Made by a program: the position numbers and the translations under genes. A model generated the notes under the pieces. That model had not been told where the DNA came from, made no database searches, and saw only the letters and a program-made list of their open reading frames with translations. This document shows, piece by piece, positions 1-12,191 of a stretch of 64,000 nt of DNA. How positions within the stretch are numbered: the first letter of the stretch is position 1; each line of letters opens with the position of its first letter. Source of the DNA: Diplosphaera chodatii (lineage: Eukaryota; Chlorophyta; Trebouxiophyceae; Prasiolales; Stichococcaceae); contig JAALGY010000015.1 of NCBI GenBank assembly GCA_032358165.1, forward strand, positions 2,976,001 through 3,040,000, written 5' to 3'.

Positions 1-12
1 CCTTGTGTGCAG

Positions 13-3000
13 GCTTCCCGCGCATCGGGCCCAACCGTGAGATGAAGCGTGCCCTGGAAAGGTACGCGTTCCACACCTTTGATTGTCGAGTTGTGCAGTA
101 ACCGCCATTGCATTCCTGCAGTCTGCTTGTCCAAGGGCGGCAATTGGCTACTGCCCTGCCCTGCCCCTGCTTCTCCTTTGTTTTCCTCTCGCTCTCATCC
201 CCTACTCTGCCAGTTGAGTGTGCGTACAACTCGCGCACTCAGGGTCGCATCCTCCAGCCTCTCACAAAACACCCTGCTTGTGCACATCGTCACTGCTGCC
301 CCCGCACAGTAGACGGCCACCTCCATTGACACTGACACAAGGGACCTTAGCTCAGCTGGTAGAGCGGCTGGTCACATTTGCCAGCAGGCAGTGGTTCGAA
401 TCCACTAGTGCCCGATCGGAAGTGTCAATGGAGGCAGGCATCTGCATGTGCGGTTGCGCAACCTCCTTCCCAAGCACACCCATGCACGACATGCTGGACT
501 GTGCAATATTGGTCCATCGACATCCGAAAGTGCACAATGTACACGAAGTATGTGATAAGGCACGAAGCAGAAACCATCAGATGGTGTTGCCCAGTCAACA
601 TTGCAGTGCTGACATGCGTGCTACCAAAAGATGCATCAGCAGATGTGGAATGCTTCAGCACTCTGTCACGAATAAGAGGAGTGCAGACATGCGTGCTTTT
701 ATGTACTTACAGCCAGCAACAATTACAAACGAACTCCACCCAGCTTGACGCTTGTGCTACGCTGTCTATCTATTCCATGTGCGCAGCTTCTGGAAGAAGC
801 GCATCAGCCAGGAGGAGCTGCTGTCAACTGCGGCCAAGGTGCAGGCGGCTGACTGGGAGACACAGACCGACGCTGGCATCGACCTCATCGGCCTTGATGG
901 CACTCTGTACGACCAGGTAAGCAATAAACGAATACAAATTCCATTTGTTTGTACCTGGTAGGAAGTTGAACTTCGTTCACTCCTCTGGCCTATGACTCCT
1001 AGGATACATAGACTGTTCAGAGGGTGGTACCAGCGTGCCCGTTCACTTTCTGTTGGGCACGATTTTCACACAGCATGTATGCTTGGTGCTCATCAGGGTG
1101 CTGGCCATCAGGCCATGGCTGCTGGCTCTGCCACTGGCTATGTGAAGTGTCAACATTGATCGATACAAATTGTACTGCAGACGCTGGACTGGGTGTACTA
1201 CCTGGGGCTGGCGCCGCCGCGCTTTGCTGCGCTGTCGGGCCTGGAGCAGTACTTCGCCATGGCCCGCGGCACCGACGACATCCAGCTCGCCCTGGACATG
1301 TCCAAGTACTTCGACACCAACTACCGTGCGCCCTTTGTCGCATTTGACATGACGACACTGCCCGGTCTCAGATGTGGCTGCATGTATGATGTGAGGCATC
1401 CACAACCGAGCTGCTCTGCTCTGTGTGACATCAGCATATCAGCTGTGCTGCATCACACTCGTGATGCCATACGGCTCTAAATGTCCGATCACTTGCACCT
1501 GCATGCCGCAAATGTGAATGTACGATCGGCAGCAACTGGTACATCTGACGCTGAAGTGCTGCTGCAATTCTGCAGACTACCTGAAGCCGGAGCTGACGGC
1601 GGAGACGCAGCCCCAGCCGGACTTCAGCGACTTCCTGGACAAGGTGCGCCGCGGGCAGGCGGCCGTCGGGAAGGAGCACGCGGTGCCCATCGTGCTGGGT
1701 GAGCTGCCGTTCTCATCTTGATAGGGTGAAAGCTGTCTCATGACCAAAATGCAGGAGCGCACACAAAGCGCAGTTTGCAGGATGCGCCTCTGCTGGCTGG
1801 CGGCAGAGCAATGCGATATTGAGCATGCAGCACTGCAACGCCACCCCTGAGTGCTTACAGCCGGTGTTACCTGTACCGCCTGCTGCAGGCCCCAACACGC
1901 TGGTGGGCCTGGCCACCGTGGCGCCGGGCGTCAAGCGCTCCGAGCTGGTGGCGCGCCTCATCCCCGCCTACGTGGACCTGCTGCAGCAGCTCAAGGTGAT
2001 AATGTTCGCACTGCACTGAGACACTGTAGGGCGGGCACACGTTGTGCATGCTGCTCGGTGCTGCTGCTGGCTGGCTGTGATGCTGCAGGCAACAGCGCGC
2101 AACAGTCCGCGCTGTGCTGCAGCTTCTCCAGTCGGATGCGCAGCACTAGGGGCCAGAGCTGCCACTGGCATCTGACAAGTATGCTTCCGCAGCGGCCGGA
2201 GCCGCCAGCCCAGCCATACAACTGCGGATTGTCATGGGTGTGCTACAGGGGCTGGGCGTGCCGGAGGTGCAGATCCAGGAGCCGGTGCTGACGCTGTCGC
2301 ACGCCGCCGGCCTGGAGGCCGACTTCAGGAAGACCTTCGAGGCGCTCGCCGCTGCAGGGGTGCCGCTGCACCTGGTCACCATGTACGATGACATCGGCGA
2401 CGCGTACCCCTGGGCCGTGCAGCTGCCCGTGCAGGTGTGGCTGTGATCCTTTAAGCACTACGTATGCCTGCAAATGCTGCTGTATGTCCGACCTGCGGCG
2501 GCTGAATCGCCAGCTCAGCATCTCCTCCGCAGACTACCCTGCTGCATGCCGAAGACTCTGCAATGCTTTGCACACCTGTACCTGAATGTATCCACCGCAA
2601 ATGCCGCTTTCTGCTATTACCCCAGCAATTCTTTAACATGCAAGAGGCCTAGATCATGAGCGTTCAGCAAACTGATATCAGCGAAGCCTGTACCCCACAG
2701 GCCATCTCGCTGGACTTCCTGGGCGTGCCCGGCTCCGCGCTGGGCTGCGCCACGTCCGACCTGATCGCCAAGCACGGCTTCCCGGGCGACAAGCGGCTGG
2801 GGGCGGGCGTGGTGGACGGCCGCTCGGTGTGGGCCGACGGCGAGGCGCCCACCGCGCTGCTGGGCTCCCTGGTCAAGCAGGTGCTGATTTTATGGCCCCT
2901 CTGTACTTCAGCTCAGTCATATGGCGTATGTGCCCGGGAGAAGGCGAGGCGCCCGCCGTGAAGCAGGTGGTCACCAAGCTGACAGTCCCTAGGAATCCTG

Positions 3001-6000
3001 CATCTCAAAACGTACCGTGTCAAAGCAGTCACAAGCCAGTGGTTGTGCTGGGATGGGACCAGTGCGTCGTTTATTGTCATGACCAGTAAGTTCGAGCTGG
3101 TCAGGTGTCACTGCTGGTAGCACCATGCACAGTGCTACTCACAGGCTTTGTGCCGCAGCAGATGTGTCAGGCAGTCCTACGGGCGCCTGGCACAGTTGTC
3201 TGACTGATGCTAGACGTCTGCAACTGCTGCACCAACAGTGTGGGGTCAGCATCTCCACTGTTGGGCGTGGAAGTTGAGGTGTCCAGCATCAACACACGCA
3301 ACACAGACACGTCGCCAGATGGTGTCAGGGCTGCTGGGCTCATGGCAGACGCGAAAGTATGCTCAGGCCGAGACCCGTATGCTTGTGGCACCGCAGGGCG
3401 TCACCAAGATCAGCGTGCAGTCGAGCGTGTCGCTGCAGCACCTGCCGGTGGACAAGACCATCGAGAAGGGGCTGCCCAAGGAGCTGCTGTCCCGCCTGTC
3501 CTTCGCCACCCAGAAGCTGGACGAGGTCAGGCACATCGAACGCTCTATGTATCGCCAGCAATCAACCGTTTGCTGTGTCAGCAATTGGCATCTTGCTTGA
3601 GCATGCCCTGCGCTTCGATTCTCCAGGCATTCTGCGCCATCGTATCTGCAGTAGTTGCTTTGTAGCGGCATGATCCCAGCTGCCAGTTGGGCAGGGCCTG
3701 TAGCTACATGATTAATGGCTGCTGACGTAGTGCTTGATGCTGCAACAGATCGTGGCGGCTGCCAACAACATCAAGGGCCTGAGCACCGCCGACGCCGGCA
3801 AGCTACCCAGCGCCAAGGCCCCAAGTGCGAAGTGTTCTGTGCTTTCTGCTTAGATGTGCCTTGTGCCATGGCCGTGGTCAACTTGCGCATGTCGTTCCAA
3901 CGGCTGTCATGTATGAAGCAGGGTCATTATCAGTGCAGCACATATGTCGCATCAACAGAGCGCAGCTTGGTCTACTTTGCACACAGCCATGGTGACGGAA
4001 TGACGAATCCGGTGAACACGTTGATCACCAGGTCCGCTACCTCAATGTGCCATAATGTGCTGCCGTAGCCGATGATGCGATGGAGCTGGAGGAGGCGCTG
4101 TTCGAGCGCCCAGAGGACTACGAGACACGGCGTGGGAAGCAGATCGATATGCCCGCGTTCCCCACCACGACCATCGGCTCCTTCCCCCAGACCAACGGTG
4201 GGTTCAACTGCTGTGCCGACTGCTTATTTCCACAAGCGCTGAGCTTAACGCCCTACTACGAAGGTGACATAGTGAGCCCGCATCATAGGCTCGCCAGTGG
4301 TAGTGTTGGCAATCTTTTGCGGCGTTGGGCAGTGCACGAGGCATGAATTTCTGGGACACACTGCTGCACACCGCTGGCTGTCAGCTGATGCTGCAAATGT
4401 ACAAGGACCGTACTTCAGCTTTTCAAGCTGTCAAGCAGGAAGTCGGCATCTGAAAGCAGACATGCAGTTGATTGTATCGTTATCCTTCTGTGCCTGGCTG
4501 CAGACATCCGCGTCGCGCGGAAGGAGCTGCGGGAGGGCGCCATCGACCAGGGGGAGTACGAGAAGCGGGTGGAGGCGTACATGGGGTACGCGGTCGACGT
4601 GCAGGAGAAGGTCGGGCTGGACGTGCTGGTGCACGGCGAGCCGGAGCGCTCCGACATGTGAGGGAAAGCTAAACCCTGACTGCTTACAACCCTCCTTGAT
4701 TGGTCTGAGAAGTTACTTGCCAATCAGTCATAGCGTCGGCTGTCATACATTGGCATGGGCATGAGCGTAGCGTACCTGTGGCCTGCGGTAGTTTGATGTA
4801 TCGTACAAGTCTGGTCAGCTGCTGGTATCAACTTAGCAGTGTGGTCCGCCGCAGGGTGGAGTACTTTGGCCAGAAGCTGGAGGGCTTTGCCTTCACCGTG
4901 GGCGGCTGGGTGCAGAGCTACGGCAGCCGATACGGTGCGCTGCTCATCATTTGTGCATGGCTGCATGCAGCATGGCAGCAGCTCGTGCGTAGCTGTGCAT
5001 TGGTACACCTGAATTCTCTGCATTCTACCCCTGTGCCTGGGAGGCCCAGTGAAGAAGGCAGGCTACCCACGATCAGGCTACCCACGACCAGGAACCTAAT
5101 TGCATACTGTTTCCATCGAAACCCTACAACATCTTCTCTGTTTCCTGTGCAGTGCGGCCGCCGCTGATCCATGACGACGTGTCGCGCCCTCAGGCAATGA
5201 CCGTCAAGGAGTTCGCCTTCGCGCAGGGCCTCACCAAGAAGCCCGTCAAGGGCATGCTGACCGGTGAGCACTGTGTAGGGTCTGAACATATGCTGTGCTG
5301 ATGCATGTTGGCAGGAGAGACGGGCTGCGCGCCACTTCTCTGCATTTGCTGGCATCTCAAATACTCTGCAATCACAGCCGCTCCTGTCCCTCCACACCTG
5401 CCTTCCACAACCTGCTCCAGCTGATTGCACACATATACACTGCTGTGACTTCCGTAATGCCCATGCCCGTGCTGACTGCTGCCTGCTGACCGACGAGTGC
5501 TGCTGCCACCCCGCAGGCCCGGTGACCATCCTGAACTGGTCGTTCCCGCGGAAGGACGTGTCCCGCCGCACCCAGGCCTTCCAGCTGGCGCTGGCGCTGC
5601 GGCAGGAGGTGGCCGACCTGGAGGCCGCGGGCTGCAAGGTCATCCAGGTGCGACGCCTCCCCAGAAGGCGTGAGCACTTCGGATTGTTTGTTCAGTGGTG
5701 TGCACGGAACAGCTACATGCATCGGGAGGGCTGCAGGCGGGGTTGCTGCCAGACGGGAAAACGGCGGGTGCAAGCCCAGGTCCACATGTTGCACTGGCGG
5801 TAGCCAGACTGGGATGATGACGGTAGTCAGTAGCGATGCTGATGGTAGCCAGCAGCAACACTAGCAACATATGCCACAGGTGGACGAGCCGGCGCTGCGG
5901 GAGGGGCTGCCGCTGAAGCGGGAGCGCTGGGAGTCGTACCTGGACTGGGGCGTGCGCGCCTTCAGGTGCTCCTTCCTGCTTCCTGCCCCTTGCCACTTCA

Positions 6001-7341
6001 GCACGTAGTCCGCTCATCTTTAGTTGCGACCCACAGGATCTACTGGCGCTGCACTTGCGGCCTGACAAAGTGTGCGGCACCGCTGCGTCGGATGGTGATT
6101 TGCTCGTGCATGAAAGTCTCGATCTACTCATTAGCATTCACTACCTCGCTGAGGAAGCCACCGAGAAAGGTACAGGGTGTTTAAATGGTCTGTCATCCCC
6201 CTGCAGGCTGGCAACGAGCGTGGCCAAGCCGGAGACGCAGGTCGTGACGCACCTGTGCTACTCCGACTTCGAGGACATCCTGCCCGCCATCGACGGCCTG
6301 AAGGGTGCGCTGCTTTACACATGAAGACGTAGCAGTTGTGCATATGCCTCGGGCACTTCACTGTCCAAGTCTCTTTGTCAGTCTGTTGGGGTTGAACCAC
6401 GTGGCACTTGGCTTCGTGTGCTGAAGTTATGAGCATTTGGGTGCCTGCAGCGGATGTGCTGACGATCGAGAACTCGCGGTCGGGCGACGAGATGATCCGC
6501 GCCCTGGCGGAGTTTGGCTACTCCCGTGACCTGGGACCTGGTGTCTATGATGTGCACAGGTGAGGCACAAGTTGGGTCTAGGTGTCAGAAGTTTGGGTCC
6601 AGGTATTCAAGGGTTGGGGGTTGTGACATGGAACAACCCCAAGGCCACCTGCCAGCTGAGACCTGTGCAGTCCACGTGTCCCATGTGCAAGTATATCGCT
6701 GATGTGCGCTCTTGTTGATCAGCGGCGTAGCTCTGCCATGCTGTTGGCCGCTGCTTCTGGCCGCTGCCTGCGTACTCCTGGCGCCGGGACATGCTGAGCA
6801 CAATGTTCCGTCCTGATGCCTCTCCTTCCTACTTCCCACAGCCCGGCGGTGCCGCCCGTGGACGCGCTGCGCGCCAAGGTCAAGTCGTTCGTGGACACGG
6901 GCATCCTGTCAGGCCGCCCCGAGCGCCTGTGGGTCAACCCCGACTGCGGCCTGAAGACCCGCGACTGGCCCGAGGTGCGAGACAAAACCCTTCATGCCCG
7001 ACAGGGCAGCGTACGTTGTGCTTTGATAGGTTCTGGCATGCAAGTCATGCAGCTGCTTTGGAGTGCCTGCTGTTGGCTTCTTCTCACACCTTGGCATTGT
7101 GTTACTGGTGGGGCTGCCCATGCACCCATACCAGCTGTAAGCGCGGCGTCAGTGGCTTGGCATTCTGCAGGAAGGGCATACCCTGGTCCCAAATCAGGTC
7201 GTTTTGAGAACTGCTGCAGCGCCTGATGCAGTGGCTTCAATTGCCTTTCAGGTGGCGGCGGCGCTGAAGAACATGGTCAAGGCTGCCTCCGAGATGCGCA
7301 CGCTGCACAACATCGCAATGGCGCAGAAGGCGGCCGCCTGA
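13..7341 (+). CDS. METE: Cobalamin-independent methionine synthase (5' end outside window)
   Basis: Transfers the methyl group of 5-methyl-tetrahydrofolate polyglutamate to homocysteine, the last step of methionine synthesis, without vitamin B12. Exons: 13-61, 787-916, 1181-1325, 1576-1698, 1889-1995, 2249-2434, 2701-2880, 3397-3525, 3749-3824, 4069-4197, 4504-4657, 4855-4934, 5153-5263, 5517-5647, 5880-5965, 6207-6304, 6451-6559, 6842-6974, 7252-7341. All junctions are GT-AG and phases agree, giving about 748 residues against the usual 760-810, so only the first few residues and any transit peptide are missing. Visible landmarks: [16 protein letters not shown] at the start, [24 protein letters not shown], and the zinc site made of His and Cys in [10 protein letters not shown], Glu in [10 protein letters not shown] and Cys in NPDCGLKTR. 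The usual Cys of YGSRC reads Tyr (YGSRY); it is not a zinc ligand. Presence of METE implies B12-independent growth is possible. Confidence 0.95.
341..414 (+). tRNA. tRNA-like element in METE intron 1, probably not functional
   Basis: The block has a good A box (TAGCTCAGCTGG), a D arm GCTC/GAGC, a perfect T arm AGTGG-TTCGAAT-CCACT and a B box GGTTCGAATCC. The 5' half resembles plant tRNA-Tyr. The acceptor stem (GGGACCT with AGTGCCC) has two mismatches, and the anticodon arm GCTGG/CCAGC encloses nine bases instead of seven, so no anticodon can be read safely. It is flanked by a perfect 14-bp inverted repeat at 320-333 and 421-434. A decayed tRNA or a tRNA-derived SINE head is more likely than a working gene. 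It lies in an intron of about 725 bp, the longest of METE. Confidence 0.5.
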
Positions 7342-8211
7342 GCAATGGGATTTGCAGAACACAGTGTGGCGCTAGCGCCAGGATGTGCTGCAGCTGGTCG
7401 GGGGGCACAAGACTGGTGCACTTGTGGAGACCCACTTCCTAGATGCCAGCCAAGCCGCTGTGCCAATGGCCAGAACCTCCCCTTTCAGCTAAGGTGGATT
7501 TCGGCTAAGTTGGATTTGTCAGACTTCCTCGGAACCTGGAACCCGCGCCTGGGGCCGAGCCACGCTCGGATCACGCCTCAGGGCCTTTCAGCTTGTTCAC
7601 CATTCAGTTCAGGGTGTGCGGCAGCATGCCGCAGAAGCGACATTTCTGGACTGATCGAGTTGGGTGCGCATGCGTGTGCAGACCTTGTGCCATGATTGCT
7701 GCGTACCCCAGAGGGCAGTACTCTGTGTATAAAAGAGTGAGGGGCAAGAACGTCAGCTGCATCTGCAGCCATCAGTGTGAGCGGCCCTTCCAAGGGTTTC
7801 CAGCACAGCAGGGCAGGGTTACTCATGCACCCTCAGACGTCAGCGCTTCACCTTGCCTGTGTCGACATTCTGCTGTTTGCACTCTCAAGGTCTCAACACG
7901 CTGAATTCGAACGCAGCATTCGATCTACGGCACTGCCGCAGGTGTGGCCTGTTCCTGCTGCAGCGACTGGGCTTCGCTGGTCAAACCCTCTCGAGCCCTG
8001 CATGCTTCTGTACAGCCTCAACAGCACCGCCTGATCAATCCCAAGGGTCCTCAGACTGTTCTCAAACTTCAGTGGATCACGCACGTCACACAGCGACGGA
8101 CAGAAGCCGGCTGCCTCAGCAAGGTGCCGATCCCTCTGTGCATAGCAGCAGGTGCAGCAGGTGCAGCAGCGTGGCTGTACAAGTCTCACACGCTCAACAG
8201 CCTCAGAAGCT
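7342..8211. other. Intergenic region between METE and the thioredoxin gene
   Basis: Holds the METE 3' untranslated region and the presumed promoter and leader of the next gene. I see no TGTAA polyadenylation signal of the kind common in green algae close to the METE stop. Open frames here are short, overlap on both strands and show no recognisable domain. Confidence 0.5.
7728..7735 (+). promoter_or_regulatory. TATA-box candidate
   Basis: TATAAAAG is a clean TATA box in otherwise GC-rich sequence, about 480 bp upstream of the ATG chosen for the thioredoxin-fold gene. The distance would need a long leader or an untranslated first exon, so assignment is tentative. Confidence 0.35.
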
Positions 8212-9673
8212 ATGCAAAGGTCGTTTGTCCACGAGGGAACAGCCCACGGCGGCATACCTGCGGTCTCTGCAAGACACCGCCATGCTGCAACCTCGGATCT
8301 GCACACTGCCCAGCAGCTGAGGTCCCGCAGGCGGCATCGGCAACGCCTGCAGCCCGTGGCAGCCCTCCGTATCGACCGTGCAGCACACCTGGAGGCAGCC
8401 TGGCAGCGGCAGGTGGGGCCAGCCATCCACTGTGCAGCGCTGTGTTGCGGCCTCTCCACAGGACTCTGACACAGCAGAGCGGCTTGCCACTCCGTGGTTC
8501 ATTGCACCTCTGTTCGCCAATGGAAGGCGTGCCGCTGAGCTGCACAAAGATCGAGAGTGGCGCCAGTTGTGCAGGCGGACGCAGAGGCGGCGGCGGAGGC
8601 GGCCGGGCGGGACGGCGCTGCAGGGGGGGTGCGGGAGGTGCGCGACCTGGCGCAACTGGACCAGCTGGTGGATGCCGCGGGGCCCGCCGTGGTGGCTGTC
8701 GCCTTCTACAGCCGGGTGGGAACCCCCACATGTTTGCATGAGATATGCTGATGGCCATCGGCACCCTCTTTTCCACAGGTTCTGCCACGTCAGCTGCCAT
8801 GAACCGTTTGTTGAGGAGCTTCATGTGCGCAACGCACACGTTGACGAGTCCGGCCCGCTGCTGCGCAGTCGTGTGGCGCGTGCCGGCGCATGCTGGCGCG
8901 CTTCGAGACCATGTCCCGGGAGGTGAGGCACCTTGCACCTCGCCCTGCAGCGAACAGCTAGCTGGCAGCCGCAGCTACAAGCTGGTGTACCCGCCTGGCA
9001 TGGAGTGTCCCTGCTTCATTGCACTAGCTGACAACACACGTCCAGGCCAGCGCCAGATCGATCTGTCGCGTGCCGGCCAGGAGCTGCTGTCGCAGCAGCT
9101 ATGCTACCAGCTCCTTGACGCTGCGACGCCTGCTGCGCATGTGACGTGAGGCTGTTCCCACAGCAGCTCGCCCCTGCCCGCAGGCGGCGCAGCAGCGGGC
9201 GGGGGTGCGCTTCCTGCGCCACGACGTGCGCACGGAGCACGATGACGTGTCGGACCTGGCGCGCCTGTACCGCGTGCGGGCCGTCCCCTCTTTCGTGTTC
9301 CTGGTCGGCGGCGCCAAGGTGCCAGCCTGCTGAGATGGGCCGGGCCACTTTTGTGATAATAACGCACATGTTGTAGTGCACCTGCCTGGTCCTGTGACGC
9401 AATGCAGTTGGGTGCTAGCCTGCTCAGTCGCTGCTTCCTCAGACATCTTGTGCTTGGCTCTACTTTGCATACTGCTGGGTGCCAAGGATGCTGTGGCTGA
9501 CGGGGTGTGACCGCTCTGGCTCACAGGTGCTGGAGGTGCGGATGCCGGACACGCGCGCCATGGCCGGCGGCTCCGCCGCCATCCAGTCGCACCTGGCGGC
9601 CGCGGAGGCCCGGCTGGGCGCGGCGCTGCGGGGCGTGCTGTTTCGCTCCGCCCCCTCCGCCCGGCGCAGCTAG
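8212..9673 (+). CDS. Thioredoxin-fold protein with CGAC active site, possibly plastid-targeted
   Basis: Five exons, all joined in phase 0: 8212-8412, 8575-8715, 8869-8922, 9184-9318, 9527-9673, giving 225 residues. Exon 1 is Arg/His/Ala rich without acidic clusters at the start, compatible with an organelle transit peptide; its assignment is less certain than the rest. Exon 2 holds the first helix and strand of the fold (VVAVAFYSR), exon 3 opens with the redox motif SCGACRRM, and exon 4 carries the cis-proline loop RAVPSFVFLVGG. The tail is Ala/Arg rich and ends in RSAPSARRS. The non-canonical CGAC instead of CGPC recalls atypical thioredoxins such as the ACHT class of plant plastids, but I cannot fix the subfamily. 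Its final 50 bases are repeated several times just downstream. Confidence 0.8.
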
Positions 9674-9763
9674 CAGCGGATTGCGGCCGTCATTAGGAGC
9701 TGGCACACCATGGCGGCGTCCATTATGAGACGCTACAGCAGCAGCAGAGCTACACCCTACTGC

Positions 9764-10067
9764 AGCGGCGCTGCGGGGCGTGCTGTTCCGGGCGGCGCCC
9801 TCCGCCCGGCGCAGCTAGCAGCGCCAGCAGCGGCGGAGATCGGAAGCCACGGTAGTGGCTTAGCTAAACTCCAGAGCAGCGGCGCTGCGGGGCGTGCTAA
9901 TCCGCTCCGCGCCCTCCGCCCGGCGCAGCTGAACCCTGAAGCCGCGCTGGGTGTCACACCTTCACGCAGCTGGCGAGGTTGATATCGCATAACCAGCTGC
10001 AGCCGAGGACCGGCTGGGCGCGGCGCTGCGGGGCGTGCTGTTCCGGTCGGCGCCCTCAGCCGCGGAG
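9764..10067 (+). repeat. Three dispersed copies of the thioredoxin gene's 3' coding end
   Basis: Segments at 9764-9818, 9877-9930 and about 10003-10067 repeat the last coding bases of the preceding gene (original at about 9616-9673), sharing the core GGCGCTGCGGGGCGTGCT and then CCCTC(C/A)GCC. The last copy also keeps the CGGCTGGGCGCGG stretch lying before the core. A weaker fifth match is near 10180-10200. Spacing is 110-135 bp. They have no start codon or splice sites of their own and look like non-coding local duplications. Confidence 0.75.
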
Positions 10068-10870
10068 CTGACAGCTAGGTGAACCATTGGCGGCAGTGGC
10101 GGCTATGCAGCTGAGATCCCGCACCCCGGCACAGCTGCAAGCTAGGAGTGGTGCAGTCAGTTACGATCCTGCACGAAGCAGCAGCGCTGCAGGGTGTGCT
10201 GTTCTGCAAACCTGCAGCATACAGACAGTCAGGGCCACACGTAGTGGGGATGCTGACGCCGGTTCCCTTTGCATGCTCAGCACAGCTGAATGCAATGTTC
10301 AAGAGAAGTGGCTGGTAATTGGTCGCTAGTTACCTCGCTCAGCACATGAAAGCAAGCGGGATAAGCAGCGGTGGGTGGGCATTCACTCAAAGCCTGCCAC
10401 TCTGCATGGCTGCTCTGTCCTGCACATACCGCCTGCTTTCAACATGACCCACGAAGCTCGAACTGAATTTCCGTTGTGAAATCGTGCTAGCCTGGCCGTA
10501 AGGTGACAAACTACTAAGAAACTCGCATCAGGTGGCATTGGCTGCTGTCTGATCTGCATTGAAGCAGATGCCTTGCACATACACTAGTGCAAATCAGAGG
10601 GATGTGTATATGATAACCACAACGTGTTGTTGCCATGTCAACATCTATCAAAGCCAGATGGACATGGTCTTGCGCCAATCAAGTATGGTTTGCTACGTCA
10701 AGAATGCCCAGTACTCTGCTGCCGATACCAGGTTTTTGCATCCCACTTGTGTCTAGCACAGTCTTTGCAGTGGTGGCGCAGCCCATCTCTCGTATCACGG
10801 TCCGCAATGAACTCGTGTGGGTACTTGTACTGCATGCAACCACGAGGGCGTGTCGAGAGCACAATTTCGA
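10068..10870. other. No gene recognised
   Basis: Short overlapping open frames only. The sequence becomes less GC-rich around 10300-10700, and I see no splice-consistent coding signal, RNA gene or terminal repeat. Confidence 0.4.
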
Positions 10871-10874
10871 CAGG

Positions 10875-11669
10875 TCATTGCAACTTGAATCTGACGTTCA
10901 ACCGGCACTTGCTGCCACCACTGGCGCTGTCTGGCTGCCTGCTGCCCTGCGGTGCGGTGGCAGCCGGTACCGCTGCACATGACACGGCCGCTGCTGCATC
11001 CGCTGCTGCAGGGTCGCCACGACCTACTGGGTGTCCCTGCCAGATGACACATGCTGCAATTGCATGGCGTGTTTCAACAGCCCCTGGCCCATATGCATCC
11101 TGTGATCTGAAATAGCATCCGCCTTGCAGAGCTGATGCAAGCCCACCTTTGCGTGAGGGTCCACAGGTTCTGCTGTCTGCTGCAATGCTGCCTCGGGAGT
11201 TGTGGCCGCAAAACTGTTTGGCAGGCGCCCATTGCATCTGCTGCTGCCGCTGGTGTTGCCGTCGCCACCAGCACTGCCACGCATGCCACCAACAGCATGG
11301 TGCCGCACGTGCATGCGCAGGCCGGCCGTTGTCAAGCGGAGGCAGCAGCGCAGGTGAGAACCCTGCTGCTGCGACGCAGGAGTGGCATGGGGCGCATGTG
11401 CACTGCGGCAATCTGTGCGATGCATGACCAGCCGCACCGCAGCTGCTCCCGAACTTGAGCTGGTCAAGCGCAGTGCTGAAAAGACGATGCGCCACCCCGG
11501 TTCCGCCTGCACGTGTACTACGCTGCAAGCCTGAGAGCAAGCCGAGGACAATCAGCAGTGCCGCGATCAGCTGGCGCAGCAGTGAGCACATGGCATGCGA
11601 AATCAGCTGGGCCGCACATGCTCTCAGCAGTGAAACAAGCATGCTCATGAGGATTACACACCAATGCAC
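10875..11669 (-). pseudogene. Truncated copy of the four-ribbon gene (exon 1 and part of exon 2)
   Basis: Reading leftward, this stretch matches exon 1 of the array genes: the frame ending at 11024 contains SFAATTPEAAL, the same block as SLAATSPGAAV in array copies, followed by a GTGGGC donor. The next stretch resembles exon 2 up to SASGGSKC, where the first cysteine of ribbon 1 should begin, and then runs into a stop. A lone C-x2-C (CRNC) follows in another frame. No ribbon 2, 3 or 4 exon is seen further left. It is the end-most and most degraded copy of the family. Confidence 0.6.
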
Positions 11670-12191
11670 CTTGCAAACTGCACCCTCAGCTGTTGGAAGT
11701 GTCAGATGTAATCCCTCAGGGGTGGACCAGTCAGCGGTGCTCCCTGTTCTGAGCCCGACATCTCACATGTCAGTGATGGATTAACAAGTACCACTCCGTT
11801 TGCACCACCGAGCACATCGTGGCTGATGTTCCAACATGGAGCTAGGTCGTGAAACTGCTTGCATGCAAGATCGAGCTGATGGCCGCAACAGTGACAGTGC
11901 CGTCCAACGCTTCTCTCATACAACGCAGGGTACTTGCATGCGTAGCAGTTCCTGCAGTGTGTGTGTAGCTGTGCACCGTCTATCTATAGATGGCTCAATC
12001 AACCTGGCAGTTGCAACATGCACGTGCTGCTTCCAGCCCTGCTGCTTAGGTGCTTACGCTATATACCGACCCATGGGTATGCCATGACGCTGAGAACAAC
12101 TTGGCACTGCATAGACTGTGCTGAGAACGGCACACTGCCTGACAAACCGCCAGTTGCAGATGCACTGCTTCCGAGGTCATAGACCTTGCGC

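Noticed and set aside
7893..8938. Long - strand open frames opposite the thioredoxin gene
   Set aside because: They are shadows of GC-rich coding and flanking sequence, full of Arg, Pro and Cys, and have no domain; the + strand model has consistent splice phases and a clear active site.
11024..11669. Signal peptide or membrane protein at the left end (frame with LIAALLIVLGLLSGL)
   Set aside because: The hydrophobic stretch lies in a frame not conserved in the other copies, while another frame matches exon 1 of the family.
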